A DNA stretch of 15,432 bases from positions 1 through 15,432 of the forward strand of contig JAIPIB010000011.1 in the NCBI GenBank assembly GCA_021734905.1, read 5' to 3'. Origin of the DNA: Minisyncoccota bacterium. GTDB taxonomy: Bacteria; Patescibacteria; Paceibacteria; UBA9973; UBA918. The translations under genes and the position numbers were made by a program. Below the pieces are notes generated by a model. The model was given only the letters and a program-made list of their open reading frames with translations. It was not told where the DNA came from and did not search any database. Shown piece after piece: positions 6,472 to 13,306 of the stretch; position 1 is the stretch's first letter, and every line of letters begins with the position of its first letter.

Positions 6472-6501
6472 ATACGAAAACGCTTATTCCAGCGCCCAAA
6501 A

Positions 6502-6529
6502 ACTATACCACACTCAGTTTGCTTGTCGA
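6502..6529 (-). promoter_or_regulatory. Promoter of tRNA-Lys
   Basis: On the minus strand, TCGACA (6529-6524; five of six consensus bases) and an extended -10 TGG-TATAGT (-10 hexamer at 6507-6502) are separated by 16 bases. The predicted start is near 6495, about 24 bases before the tRNA. It fits exactly in the gap between the DoxX-like gene and the tRNA. Confidence 0.72.
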
Positions 6530-6928
6530 CTAAATTGGTAGATCAAAGGCGAGGATTCCAGCGCCGGTAACAAAAAGTGTACATGCGATGGTGAAAATAA
6601 GGAAAAAAGACAATCGTGTAGGAATGAGAGGATTTAAGAAATACTTATGCATAAAAATCATTTTGAGTGAAAAGACAATAGTGAGAAGAGCGGCGATTTG
6701 TGTGAATAGACCAAGAACAAACATTGAACCGACGATTATTTCAAATACCCCTAAATAGACAGCAAAAAAAAGACCGTACGGTAAAGATGGGAAGACTAGA
6801 ACATCTTTGAGAATTTGTCGATTTTTAATGTGTATGAAACCTAGGCGAATAAGAATAGTGCCAACACAAACTCGTAAAAAAAGATATGCAACAGGGGCAA
6901 GAAATTGTATAGGGAATATGTTGAGCAT
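6530..6928 (-). CDS. DoxX-like small membrane protein
   Basis: This is a 132-residue protein with about four hydrophobic segments (roughly residues 8-26, 50-70, 73-92 and 105-127). It starts with 'APVAYLFLRVCVGTILIRLGFIHI' and has 'YLGVFEIIVGSMFVLGLFTQIAALLTIVFSLKMI', the pattern of the DoxX/SURF4-like family. No catalytic residues are known for most of the family, and its role in membrane redox or quinone-linked functions is uncertain. The start at 6928 has no Shine-Dalgarno; GATAAC lies six bases upstream on the minus strand, a weak -10. Its stop lies immediately before the tRNA promoter. The neighbouring SPOUT methylase gene is divergent, only 40 bases away. Confidence 0.75.
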   Translation of the reverse strand: MLNIFPIQFLAPVAYLFLRVCVGTILIRLGFIHIKNRQILKDVLVFPSLPYGLFFAVYLGVFEIIVGSMFVLGLFTQIAALLTIVFSLKMIFMHKYFLNPLIPTRLSFFLIFTIACTLFVTGAGILAFDLPI

Positions 6929-6968
6929 AAAAAAGTTATCTTCGACCTTTGTAATATCTTAGTGTATC

Positions 6969-7448
6969 ATGCCCGATATTATATCTATGAACACATACGT
7001 AATTCTTCACAACATCAGAAGCGCGCACAACGTCGGTTCGATATTCCGTACATGTGATGGTTCTGGTGTGTCAAAGATATATCTCACAGGCTACACACCA
7101 GCCCCCGTAGATCGATTTGGGAGGGAGTCTAAAGAAATTTTAAAAACATCATTGGGCGCAACGAAGACAGTTTCGTATGAAGTTGTTAATGATGCTATTT
7201 CTCTCATAAAACAGCTTAGACAGGAAGAGGTTTCAATCATTGCTGTTGAGCAAACAAGTAAAGCAACTAATTACGAGACACTAATTCCCCAAGGGAATAA
7301 GGCATTTATATTCGGAAATGAGATTACCGGTATTGAGGAAGACGTTCTTGAGTGCTGTGACCAACACATCTCAATACCTATGCGCGGAACAAAGGAATCT
7401 CTTAACGTGTCTGTGTGTGCAGGAGTCATTCTGTTTCATTTTGCGTAA
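6969..7448 (+). CDS. SPOUT-class (TrmH/SpoU family) RNA 2'-O-methyltransferase
   Basis: This 159-residue protein covers a bare SpoU catalytic domain with the C-terminal trefoil knot, using S-adenosylmethionine to methylate a ribose in tRNA or rRNA. Motif 1 is 'NIRSAHNVGSIFRTCDG' (residues ~15-31), carrying the conserved N and R. Motif 2 is 'AFIFGNEITGIEEDVLECCD' (~112-131) and motif 3 'ISIPMRGTKESLNVSVCAGVILF' (~134-156). There is no N-terminal RNA-binding extension, so the target (tRNA Gm18, a tRNA wobble position as in TrmL, or rRNA) cannot be named. An in-frame ATG at 6987 (MNTYVILHNI) fits the usual short start of this family equally well. No Shine-Dalgarno is present for either start. 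Confidence 0.9.
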   Translation: MPDIISMNTYVILHNIRSAHNVGSIFRTCDGSGVSKIYLTGYTPAPVDRFGRESKEILKTSLGATKTVSYEVVNDAISLIKQLRQEEVSIIAVEQTSKATNYETLIPQGNKAFIFGNEITGIEEDVLECCDQHISIPMRGTKESLNVSVCAGVILFHFA

Positions 7449-7453
7449 AATTA

Positions 7454-7490
7454 CAAACACCAACAAAGGTCGGACCTTTGTTGGTGTTTG
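7454..7490. terminator. Shared hairpin terminator between convergent genes
   Basis: A perfect 17-bp stem (7454-7470 with 7474-7490) has a CGG loop. It lies five bases after the methyltransferase stop and nine bases from the end of the MurE-like gene. On the minus strand it is followed by TAATTTTA; on the plus strand by A6, so it is better placed to stop the leftward transcript. Confidence 0.78.
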
Positions 7491-7499
7491 AAAAAAGGT

Positions 7500-8786
7500 T
7501 TATACAGGATCTCCAAAAAGAGCGGTTATTTCTTGCTGGACCACCTTTGCGTCATTCCAAGGAGTTTTTGTGTTATGAGGACCCATGATATAGGGGTCTG
7601 TTCCTTTGCCAGAAATTATTACAACACTACCATCTGGAGCATCTTCAAGTGCGGTATGTATTGCATTTCGTCTGTCCATAAGAATAGTAAGTTTCGATTC
7701 ATTTTCAATTCCACGAACCATGTCATCGATAATCTTTGCAGGGTCTTCATCATAAGGATCCTCATTGGTCAGGATGATACGCTCGCAGTATTTTTCAGCG
7801 ATACGTGCCATTTCAGGCCGCTTCCAAGTGTCCCTTCCTCCTCCTGTGTTTCCGAGTACACAAATTTTGTGTTCTTTCTCAAAGGCCGTATAGAGCTTCT
7901 CGAGAGAGTCGGGGGTATGTGCATAATCAACGATTGCGGTAACCTTACGACTCGCTCCCTTTGGTGATTTAAAGCGCTCCACGCGGCCTTTAATAGGGGA
8001 AAGGTTGGTAAGTGCTTTCGTTATAGTTTTGAGAGGAACACTAAAAGCACGTGCACAGGTAATCGCGGCGAGTGTATTATAGACATTGAAGAGGCCAATA
8101 AGAGGAACGCGGATCGTGGTTCCGTGAAATACAAGACTAATGTCCTCTTTATTGAGGGTATGGAGTTCAAGGTCGGTGAGTCCATAGGGGAGAGAATATT
8201 CCACCTTAGAATCAAGAAAGGTTGCGCCATGGTCGTCATCGCGGTTAGCAATCATATAACGCGGCCGCTTTTGTGAAACTTCAAGTGCTCGTGCGAGTTC
8301 AAGTTTTGCAGCGATGTACTTTTCATATGAACCATGCGATTCAATATGTTCAGGAGAAAGATTCGTGAAAACAAGTGCATCAAGATGGATAAATTTATGT
8401 CGATACTGAAGAACACCTTGAGATGTCATCTCGACAATAGCGACATCGCAGCCAGCATTCACTGCGTCGCGGAGAAACCGCTGAGTGAAAAATCTTCCAG
8501 GCATGGTCATTTTGTACATATTCCGCTCGCTCTTCTCCCCGATTTTAAATCGGATTGTTCCCGCTACAGCTGTTCGTTTCCCATCTGCTTCAAGAATTGC
8601 ATTGATGAGTTCGACGACGGTGGATTTACCCTTTGTCCCCGTGACACCAATGACGGTTATTTCTTTGGAAGGGAACCTATAATAAAGTGCACCAATGAAC
8701 GATAAGAAAAAATGATACGGTGGCTGAACAAATCGAAAAAGAGTCACAGGGATGAGTCGTCTAATGTAATACAAAATATTTTCCAT
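7500..8786 (-). CDS. murE: MurE-like UDP-MurNAc-peptide ligase lacking the N-terminal domain
   Basis: This is a 428-residue Mur ligase that joins an amino acid, probably residue 3, to the peptidoglycan stem peptide with ATP. The P-loop GVTGTKGKS is at residues 47-55. 'VEMTSQGVLQYR', 'FTNLSPEHIESHGSYEKYIAAK' (with the lysine expected to be carbamoylated), 'GLFNVYNTLAA', 'VDYAHTPDSLE', 'GNTGGGRDTWKRP' and 'SGKGTDPYI' follow in the right order. The usual domain 1, which binds the UDP end, is missing. The protein instead starts with ~40 largely hydrophobic, aromatic residues that could touch the membrane. The position normally reading DNPR in diaminopimelate-adding enzymes is 'NEDPYDEDP', so the added amino acid is unclear. 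It follows ruvA on the same strand, 69 bases away. Confidence 0.85.
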   Translation of the reverse strand: MENILYYIRRLIPVTLFRFVQPPYHFFLSFIGALYYRFPSKEITVIGVTGTKGKSTVVELINAILEADGKRTAVAGTIRFKIGEKSERNMYKMTMPGRFFTQRFLRDAVNAGCDVAIVEMTSQGVLQYRHKFIHLDALVFTNLSPEHIESHGSYEKYIAAKLELARALEVSQKRPRYMIANRDDDHGATFLDSKVEYSLPYGLTDLELHTLNKEDISLVFHGTTIRVPLIGLFNVYNTLAAITCARAFSVPLKTITKALTNLSPIKGRVERFKSPKGASRKVTAIVDYAHTPDSLEKLYTAFEKEHKICVLGNTGGGRDTWKRPEMARIAEKYCERIILTNEDPYDEDPAKIIDDMVRGIENESKLTILMDRRNAIHTALEDAPDGSVVIISGKGTDPYIMGPHNTKTPWNDAKVVQQEITALFGDPV

Positions 8787-8810
8787 GGTATGTATGGGGC
8801 TTATACAGAC

Positions 8811-8839
8811 AGTATAACCGCGATTATGGTTTTCGTCGA
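8811..8839 (-). promoter_or_regulatory. Candidate promoter of the MurE-like gene
   Basis: On the minus strand TCGACG (8839-8834; four of six bases) and TATACT (8816-8811; five of six) are separated by 17 bases. The start would be near 8804, giving a leader of about 18 bases without an evident Shine-Dalgarno. Confidence 0.5.
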
Positions 8840-8855
8840 AAGGCGTCTTTTCAGG

Positions 8856-9425
8856 CTATTCAGCGACATATTTTAATGCGTGTTTGATCCGCGCGTTGGT
8901 ATCGACAACATCTGACGGAATTTTCTGTACTGCCTGTAGGGCATCACGTTGTGAATATCCAAGGCTGATGAGAGCATCAATAACATCGGCATCAACTTGA
9001 TTTGGTGCAGCTTCATGTCCGGTAAGGTCTGTTTCATCAAGAATGTCTTTGAGACCCATGACAATTTTTTCAGCACTCTTTTTCCCGATGCCAGACATCT
9101 TCGAGAGGTATACAGGGTCATTCGAGCGGACCGATTTTCTAAGTGTTTCAAGTGTTGTCTGTGAAAGAATTTGCATGGCTGTCTTTGGTCCGATTTTTGG
9201 GAGCTTTATGAGGTGCTCAAACATTGTAAGTTCATCACGAACTTTGAATCCATAGAGATCGAGTGCATTTTCACGTACAGCGAGATAAGTATGAATTGAG
9301 ACTGTCTCTCCGAGTTCATATCCCGTGCCACTTGATACAGAAACCAGATACCCAACATCATGTACATTTACAACAATTTGAGAGACTCGAACATCAATGA
9401 CTTCTCCAGTTAATTTTGCAATCAT
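8856..9425 (-). CDS. ruvA: Holliday junction DNA helicase subunit RuvA
   Basis: This is a 189-residue protein that binds four-way junctions as a tetramer and loads the RuvB motor for branch migration. The N-terminal OB-fold domain runs from residue 1 (MIAKLTGEVIDV, GYLVSVSSGT) to about 64. Two helix-hairpin-helix motifs follow, 'LIKLPKIGPKTAMQIL' (72-87) and 'LSKMSGIGKKSAEKIV' (107-122). The short C-terminal domain (about 145-189, 'DVIDALISLGYSQRDALQAVQKI') is the RuvB-binding helix bundle. Length and domain order are complete. ruvB and ruvC are not in the window. The start has no Shine-Dalgarno. Confidence 0.96.
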   Translation of the reverse strand: MIAKLTGEVIDVRVSQIVVNVHDVGYLVSVSSGTGYELGETVSIHTYLAVRENALDLYGFKVRDELTMFEHLIKLPKIGPKTAMQILSQTTLETLRKSVRSNDPVYLSKMSGIGKKSAEKIVMGLKDILDETDLTGHEAAPNQVDADVIDALISLGYSQRDALQAVQKIPSDVVDTNARIKHALKYVAE

Positions 9426-9431
9426 AGTGAA

Positions 9432-9460
9432 ATGCTACCGTTTATTGGGCCGGAACACAA
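9432..9460 (-). promoter_or_regulatory. Leaderless-type promoter of ruvA
   Basis: On the minus strand TTGTGT (9460-9455) and TAGCAT (9437-9432) are 17 bases apart. The -10 ends exactly six bases before the ATG at 9425, so the transcript would begin at the start codon. Confidence 0.5.
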
Positions 9461-9585
9461 CAGCGTAGCAAGATAGGTATGGAAGCGGGCAAAATTTCTT
9501 TTAATTAACTGTTCTTAAACGTATAGATTCGAACCAAGGTGAGTGAGCTACTGGTTTATTCACCTGTGCTTCACTTCAAACATGA

Positions 9586-11157
9586 TTATTTTTTCTTTAA
9601 AAAATATAAGTAGAACAGTAAAATTGTTAATAAGAAAGAAATGTACAGCGTGTAATCACCGTATTTCGTATATAATGTTTTTTCCTTTAAAACTGGTATA
9701 TCCGCCACGATAAGTGAACTACTAATTAGATTGATTTCCCCCAAATTAGTAACAATAAATGACGGGTTCATATTAGTTGCCTGTAAAAAGTATCTATTAT
9801 TTTCAAGCGCTCGTGATTTCGCTATAGATAGGTTCTGGTTAAATAGAATATCCGAACCATGTAGAGTTCCATGTGAAGCCAAGTTAATCAAAATATTAGC
9901 TCCTTCTGAAGTCAATTCCCTATAGATGGAAGGGGATATAATTTCGGAACACAGCAGAGCTCCTGTATTTATACCAGAATACTTATCTCGATATACAAAA
10001 GGAGTCTCGTCTCTATTTCTAACTCCACCTCTTTCGTACTCGTAACTTTGAACCCAATTACTCCAGCCTAACAAAATGGCAATATCCTTTATCCATGTAA
10101 TAAGAAATTCTCCTTGAGGCATGAGTAACTGCTTCTCGTAATAAGAAAAATACTTTTCTCTAACTGAGTAAAATTCAATATTAAAATTATCATTATATTT
10201 TCTGGAACTTAAAATAACTGAATTTGATAAATTGTCAGGAATAAATGTACTTTGGAAACCTAAAAATAAATTTGAAGCTTCTGGAAAGACTAAAATATCA
10301 ACATTTTGATCAAAATCTTCGAGGATTTTTTTAGAAATAAATGATCTGCCGTCTGTATCTGTGGTCGAAACAATGTGTGTTGTTACCAGACCTGCCTTAG
10401 TAAAATTAATTGCATTATCATTATAAACAAAAATAAGTGGAGAAATTTTTATTATTTGAAATACCACAATAGTGCTAAGAAAAATAAATGCCGACATTTT
10501 TAATAAAGTATTTTTTTTATTCTCAAAGAGGATGTAATAGAAAAAATAATTTATTAAAACAACAACAAAACTAGCAAGATAGATTCCTCCAAATGATAGT
10601 AGTGGGGATAAAAAATATGACCAAGAAACTAGGTACCCTAGGAAGTTATAAGTAAAGTGGTTTCCAAAGAGACTCTGATCACCATAAGAAATAAGAAAAT
10701 GCAGAAGACTCCTTAGTGCTTCAAAAACTACAAAAGAAGAACTAACAAAAATTAAATTTACTGGAAAAGAGTTATCTTTTTTTATAAATAAATGACTAGT
10801 AAAATACCAAGTTAGCAGAGGTAAGGAAATAACGAAACAGAGAATAAGCCAACAGGAAAAAATTAAAAGTCCGCCAATGAAAGAATTTGAAATCCCCATC
10901 CACGTAACCGGATACATTTGTAAGAACCAAAAAAAAGAAAAAGAAAGGTAAGAAAAAGAAAAAATAAAGCCACTCAGTATGATGGTGCGATCATTTTTTC
11001 TGCGAAGTAAGTAAAATATTGGTATAAGAAAAAAAAGAATCAGCCACCAAAAAACCTCAGGGTAATTATTTGCAAGAGCCCCAGTGAGTCCTGAACATAA
11101 GGCCACAAACCTCTCTTTTCTTGTAAAAGAATCTCTTGTTACCATAGATGCATACAT
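9586..11157 (-). CDS. lnt: Apolipoprotein N-acyltransferase (Lnt)
   Basis: This is a 523-residue integral membrane enzyme that transfers an acyl chain from a phospholipid to the N-terminal cysteine of lipoproteins. The first ~245 residues hold about seven hydrophobic helices. The extracellular nitrilase-like domain (about 250-500) has the full catalytic triad: Glu293 in 'LVFPEAS', Lys342 in 'YEKQLLMPQGEFL' and Cys403 in 'GALLCSEII'. 'NLASHG' and 'SKSRALENNRYFLQATN' are further family blocks. A final membrane helix (~505-520) precedes KKK. Length matches the family. The gene is very AT-rich compared with ruvA beside it. It faces the membrane-protein operon at 11172, with only 14 bases between the start codons. 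The putative lipoprotein at 1825 is a possible client. Confidence 0.9.
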   Translation of the reverse strand: MYASMVTRDSFTRKERFVALCSGLTGALANNYPEVFWWLILFFLIPIFYLLRRKNDRTIILSGFIFSFSYLSFSFFWFLQMYPVTWMGISNSFIGGLLIFSCWLILCFVISLPLLTWYFTSHLFIKKDNSFPVNLIFVSSSFVVFEALRSLLHFLISYGDQSLFGNHFTYNFLGYLVSWSYFLSPLLSFGGIYLASFVVVLINYFFYYILFENKKNTLLKMSAFIFLSTIVVFQIIKISPLIFVYNDNAINFTKAGLVTTHIVSTTDTDGRSFISKKILEDFDQNVDILVFPEASNLFLGFQSTFIPDNLSNSVILSSRKYNDNFNIEFYSVREKYFSYYEKQLLMPQGEFLITWIKDIAILLGWSNWVQSYEYERGGVRNRDETPFVYRDKYSGINTGALLCSEIISPSIYRELTSEGANILINLASHGTLHGSDILFNQNLSIAKSRALENNRYFLQATNMNPSFIVTNLGEINLISSSLIVADIPVLKEKTLYTKYGDYTLYISFLLTILLFYLYFLKKK

Positions 11158-11165
11158 GGTAACAT
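11136..11165 (+). promoter_or_regulatory. Leaderless-type promoter of the envelope gene run
   Basis: TTGTTA (11136-11141) and an extended -10 TGG-TAACAT (hexamer 11160-11165) are 18 bases apart. The -10 ends exactly six bases before the ATG at 11172. Its -35 lies inside the first codons of the divergent lnt gene, so the two genes cannot easily be transcribed independently. Confidence 0.6.
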
Positions 11166-11171
11166 TTACTA

Positions 11172-12017
11172 ATGTTTAAATATATTGGATTACTTGCTGT
11201 AGCGACTGCTGTGGGTGTTATTGCTATAGAAAAAAGTCTGCTTCTCAGTTTAATTATAGTTTTAGGCCAAGGTCATTTTATTCTGACCTATATCTATCAA
11301 TATAAAAAAGGAAAAATAACAAAAAAATATTTATATTTTTATCCTTTATTTTTTATTATTACCTTTTCTACTATTGCTTTATTTTATCAGAGAAATATTT
11401 TTGTAGATTTCTTTACTCTAGCGGCAGGAATGATTTTTGTCTTTCACTATTTTAATGATGAATTTCACTTAAGTGGATTAAAGCGAATTGAAAGATATTC
11501 TTTTGGTCTAGGCGCTGTTCTCTTTAGTTTTCTAAGCGTTTTTATTTCTATGGTTTTTAATATTCATTATATTAAAATAATTCCGTTAGTAATTCTTTCT
11601 TTGCTTCTTTTTTCTATTTTTATATACAAGGAATACAGCAACAAAAAAGAAAATAGAAACATAAGTCTGTTCGTTTTTGTTCTTCTAAATGTATTCATCC
11701 CTATGTATTTACTGTTTACGGAGAAGGGGACATTAGTTCAATTGTGGGGGTTTATTATTTTATTCCACTATCTTAGATGGTACATATATTATTATTTAAA
11801 ATTTAAAAATGATGAGAAAGAATTTTTACCGTACTTAGTAAAAATTTTTACGGTTAACATAATTGTGATTTTCTTATATATTCTTTACAGTACCAATTAT
11901 ATTTTTGGGACTTATTTAACCGTTTTCTTTAATCAAATATTTTTCTACGGATGGACACTTATGCATATAATCTTTACCTTAAGGAAGGAAGACTCACCTT
12001 TCTCTGTGCATGATTAA
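11172..12017 (+). CDS. Histidine-rich multi-pass membrane protein, unknown function
   Basis: I do not recognise this 281-residue protein. It is almost entirely hydrophobic, with about eight to nine membrane segments and short basic loops. Histidines sit next to aromatic or charged residues at or within helices: 'GQGH35F', 'FH92YFND96E97FH99', 'FH199YLR202W' and 'W261TLMH265'. Such spaced His plus Asp/Glu sets are seen in metal-dependent membrane oxygenases, for example the Brp/Blh carotenoid cleavage family with its HFG-type motif, and in desaturases. That resemblance is by pattern only, and a transporter or scaffold remains possible. It is first in a run with two SMS-like enzymes, overlapping the next gene by eight bases, which implies translational coupling. 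Composition is extremely AT-rich (9 G/C in the 60 bases from 11281). Confidence 0.8.
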   Translation: MFKYIGLLAVATAVGVIAIEKSLLLSLIIVLGQGHFILTYIYQYKKGKITKKYLYFYPLFFIITFSTIALFYQRNIFVDFFTLAAGMIFVFHYFNDEFHLSGLKRIERYSFGLGAVLFSFLSVFISMVFNIHYIKIIPLVILSLLLFSIFIYKEYSNKKENRNISLFVFVLLNVFIPMYLLFTEKGTLVQLWGFIILFHYLRWYIYYYLKFKNDEKEFLPYLVKIFTVNIIVIFLYILYSTNYIFGTYLTVFFNQIFFYGWTLMHIIFTLRKEDSPFSVHD

Positions 12018-12636
12018 TTATTTTATAAAAAAAGAGGATTTACTTCTCTGGAAATCAAAAGAATTCTTTGTTAATGCATTCTTTTCTTTTTCAATTTTTT
12101 TATTTACTTTAATTATTAATTATTATGCTGTTAGGATAGCAACCCACAATTCTTCCAGTGCAGTTACTGATCTTATTTTAAGCAGCTTTAAACGTATTGA
12201 TACGAGTATTATCCACGGCACATTGTCTATCTTTATAGAATTCTTAACACTAAGCATTCTCATTCTTAAACCCAGATATTTTTTATTTGCTTTCAAATCA
12301 CTCGCAGTTCTTGTTGTTACTCGTATTATTTTTATTAATTTAACAAATTTAGGTATACCAAGCGAATCAGTTCCTATAAAATCTTTTTATACATTTGGTG
12401 GGGACCTCTTTTTTTCTGGACATGTGGCCTTCATGTTTCTCCTGGCTCTTATTTTTTGGAAGGAAATTGGCCTGCGCTGGTTTTATATTGTGCTTACACT
12501 TACTATAAGTGTTGGGGTATTGTTGGGACATTATCATTATTCAATTGATGTTTTTGCTGCTCCGTTCATCGCGTATGGGATATATTCGATTTCAAAAATA
12601 ATTTTTAGAAATGATTTTAATTTTCTGTCGAAATAA
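12010..12636 (+). CDS. PAP2_C / sphingomyelin-synthase-like phosphotransferase, copy 1
   Basis: This is a 208-residue membrane protein with about six hydrophobic helices. The block 'FTFGGDLFFSGH' type sequence ending at H138 and 'GHYHYSIDVFAA' (H176, D180) carry the His-His-Asp triad of the PAP2_C/sphingomyelin-synthase-like branch of lipid phosphatases. 'TRIIFINLTNLGIP' near 104-117 matches the family's upstream conserved region. Such enzymes move a phospho-headgroup between lipids or remove it; the actual substrate here is unknown. The start overlaps the previous gene by eight bases and no Shine-Dalgarno is close, suggesting coupled translation. It is a tandem paralogue of the next gene. 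Confidence 0.85.
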   Translation: MINYFIKKEDLLLWKSKEFFVNAFFSFSIFLFTLIINYYAVRIATHNSSSAVTDLILSSFKRIDTSIIHGTLSIFIEFLTLSILILKPRYFLFAFKSLAVLVVTRIIFINLTNLGIPSESVPIKSFYTFGGDLFFSGHVAFMFLLALIFWKEIGLRWFYIVLTLTISVGVLLGHYHYSIDVFAAPFIAYGIYSISKIIFRNDFNFLSK

Positions 12637-12643
12637 AATTACT

Positions 12644-12649
12644 TAAAAT
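12644..12649 (+). promoter_or_regulatory. Possible internal leaderless -10 for SMS-like copy 2
   Basis: TAAAAT lies six bases before an in-frame ATG at 12656. This would make 12656 rather than 12650 the start. No convincing -35 is seen, so the box may be chance in AT-rich DNA. Confidence 0.3.
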
Positions 12650-13300
12650 ATGAAAATGATGTGGAGTAAATTTTTAAAAAGATTTAAAGAACATTTTTTT
12701 TTATACACAGACTTTAAGCACATTACTCTTGTTGCAATAGGGTACTCTTTTCTTTATTTTGCATACCAAATAAGTAATGATGCTGGGGTTATGGCTACTC
12801 GTTTAGCAAGTAACTCAGTATCAGATACTCTTCATAAAATTTTACCAAAATTTAACAGTTTGTTTCTTCACGAGACATTCTCAATGGCTTTTTATTATTC
12901 AAGGAATGCCATTTTCTTATTATTCCCCAGAAGAGTTATTTTTGGAACTTTCACTTTAGCTACACTCATTTTAACTCGTGCTTTTTTTATTAATTTAACT
13001 CATATTGGTATGCCTGAAGAAGCGAGACCAATTTGGTCTGAAGCAACTTTCGGAGGAGACCTCTTTTTTTCTGGACATGTGGCCTACGCCTTTCTTCTCG
13101 CTCTTATTTTTTGGGATATAAAAATATTGCGATATATTTTTATAGGTATATCAATAACATTAGGAGCCTCATCAGTTCTTGGTAGGTACCATTATTCAAT
13201 CGATGTCTTCGCCGCTCCGTTCATTGCGTACGGAATTTTTAGTATTTGCAAATATATAAAAAAAAGGGCCTCCACATTGGGAGGCTCCTTGAGACACTAA
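12650..13300 (+). CDS. PAP2_C / sphingomyelin-synthase-like phosphotransferase, copy 2
   Basis: This is a 216-residue paralogue of the preceding gene (214 residues if translation starts at 12656). 'TRAFFINLTHIGMP' (~109-122), 'ATFGGDLFFSGH143VAYAFLLALIFW' and 'GRYH181YSID185VFAAPFIAYGIF' align with copy 1 almost without gaps, while the first ~100 residues differ strongly. The catalytic His-His-Asp set is intact. Membrane location and a lipid headgroup reaction are inferred from the family. The last dozen residues (KKRASTLGGSLRH) are encoded by a terminator hairpin belonging to the opposing gene and have no counterpart in copy 1, so the original C-terminus may have been replaced. Confidence 0.85.
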   Translation: MKMMWSKFLKRFKEHFFLYTDFKHITLVAIGYSFLYFAYQISNDAGVMATRLASNSVSDTLHKILPKFNSLFLHETFSMAFYYSRNAIFLLFPRRVIFGTFTLATLILTRAFFINLTHIGMPEEARPIWSEATFGGDLFFSGHVAYAFLLALIFWDIKILRYIFIGISITLGASSVLGRYHYSIDVFAAPFIAYGIFSICKYIKKRASTLGGSLRH

Positions 13301-13306
13301 GTCTCA
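13258..13306 (-). terminator. Terminator of the 198-aa gene, lying inside the SMS-like coding end
   Basis: On the minus strand, a GCCTCC/GGAGGC stem (13285-13280 with 13273-13268) is followed by CC and a run of eight T (13265-13258), a classic rho-independent terminator. A second small hairpin TGAGAC/GTCTCA (13290-13306) spans both stop codons. The whole structure lies within the last ~14 codons of the rightward gene. Confidence 0.82.

Noticed and set aside
8840..8856. Terminator after ruvA
   Set aside because: The GAAAGG...TCTTTTC segment does not form a clean stem, so ruvA may read into the MurE-like gene.
9520..9550. tRNA-like T-loop (TTCGAA) just before the AT-rich block, considered as an attachment site
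   Set aside because: The flanking bases do not form a T-stem or acceptor, and no matching repeat was seen at the other end of the block.
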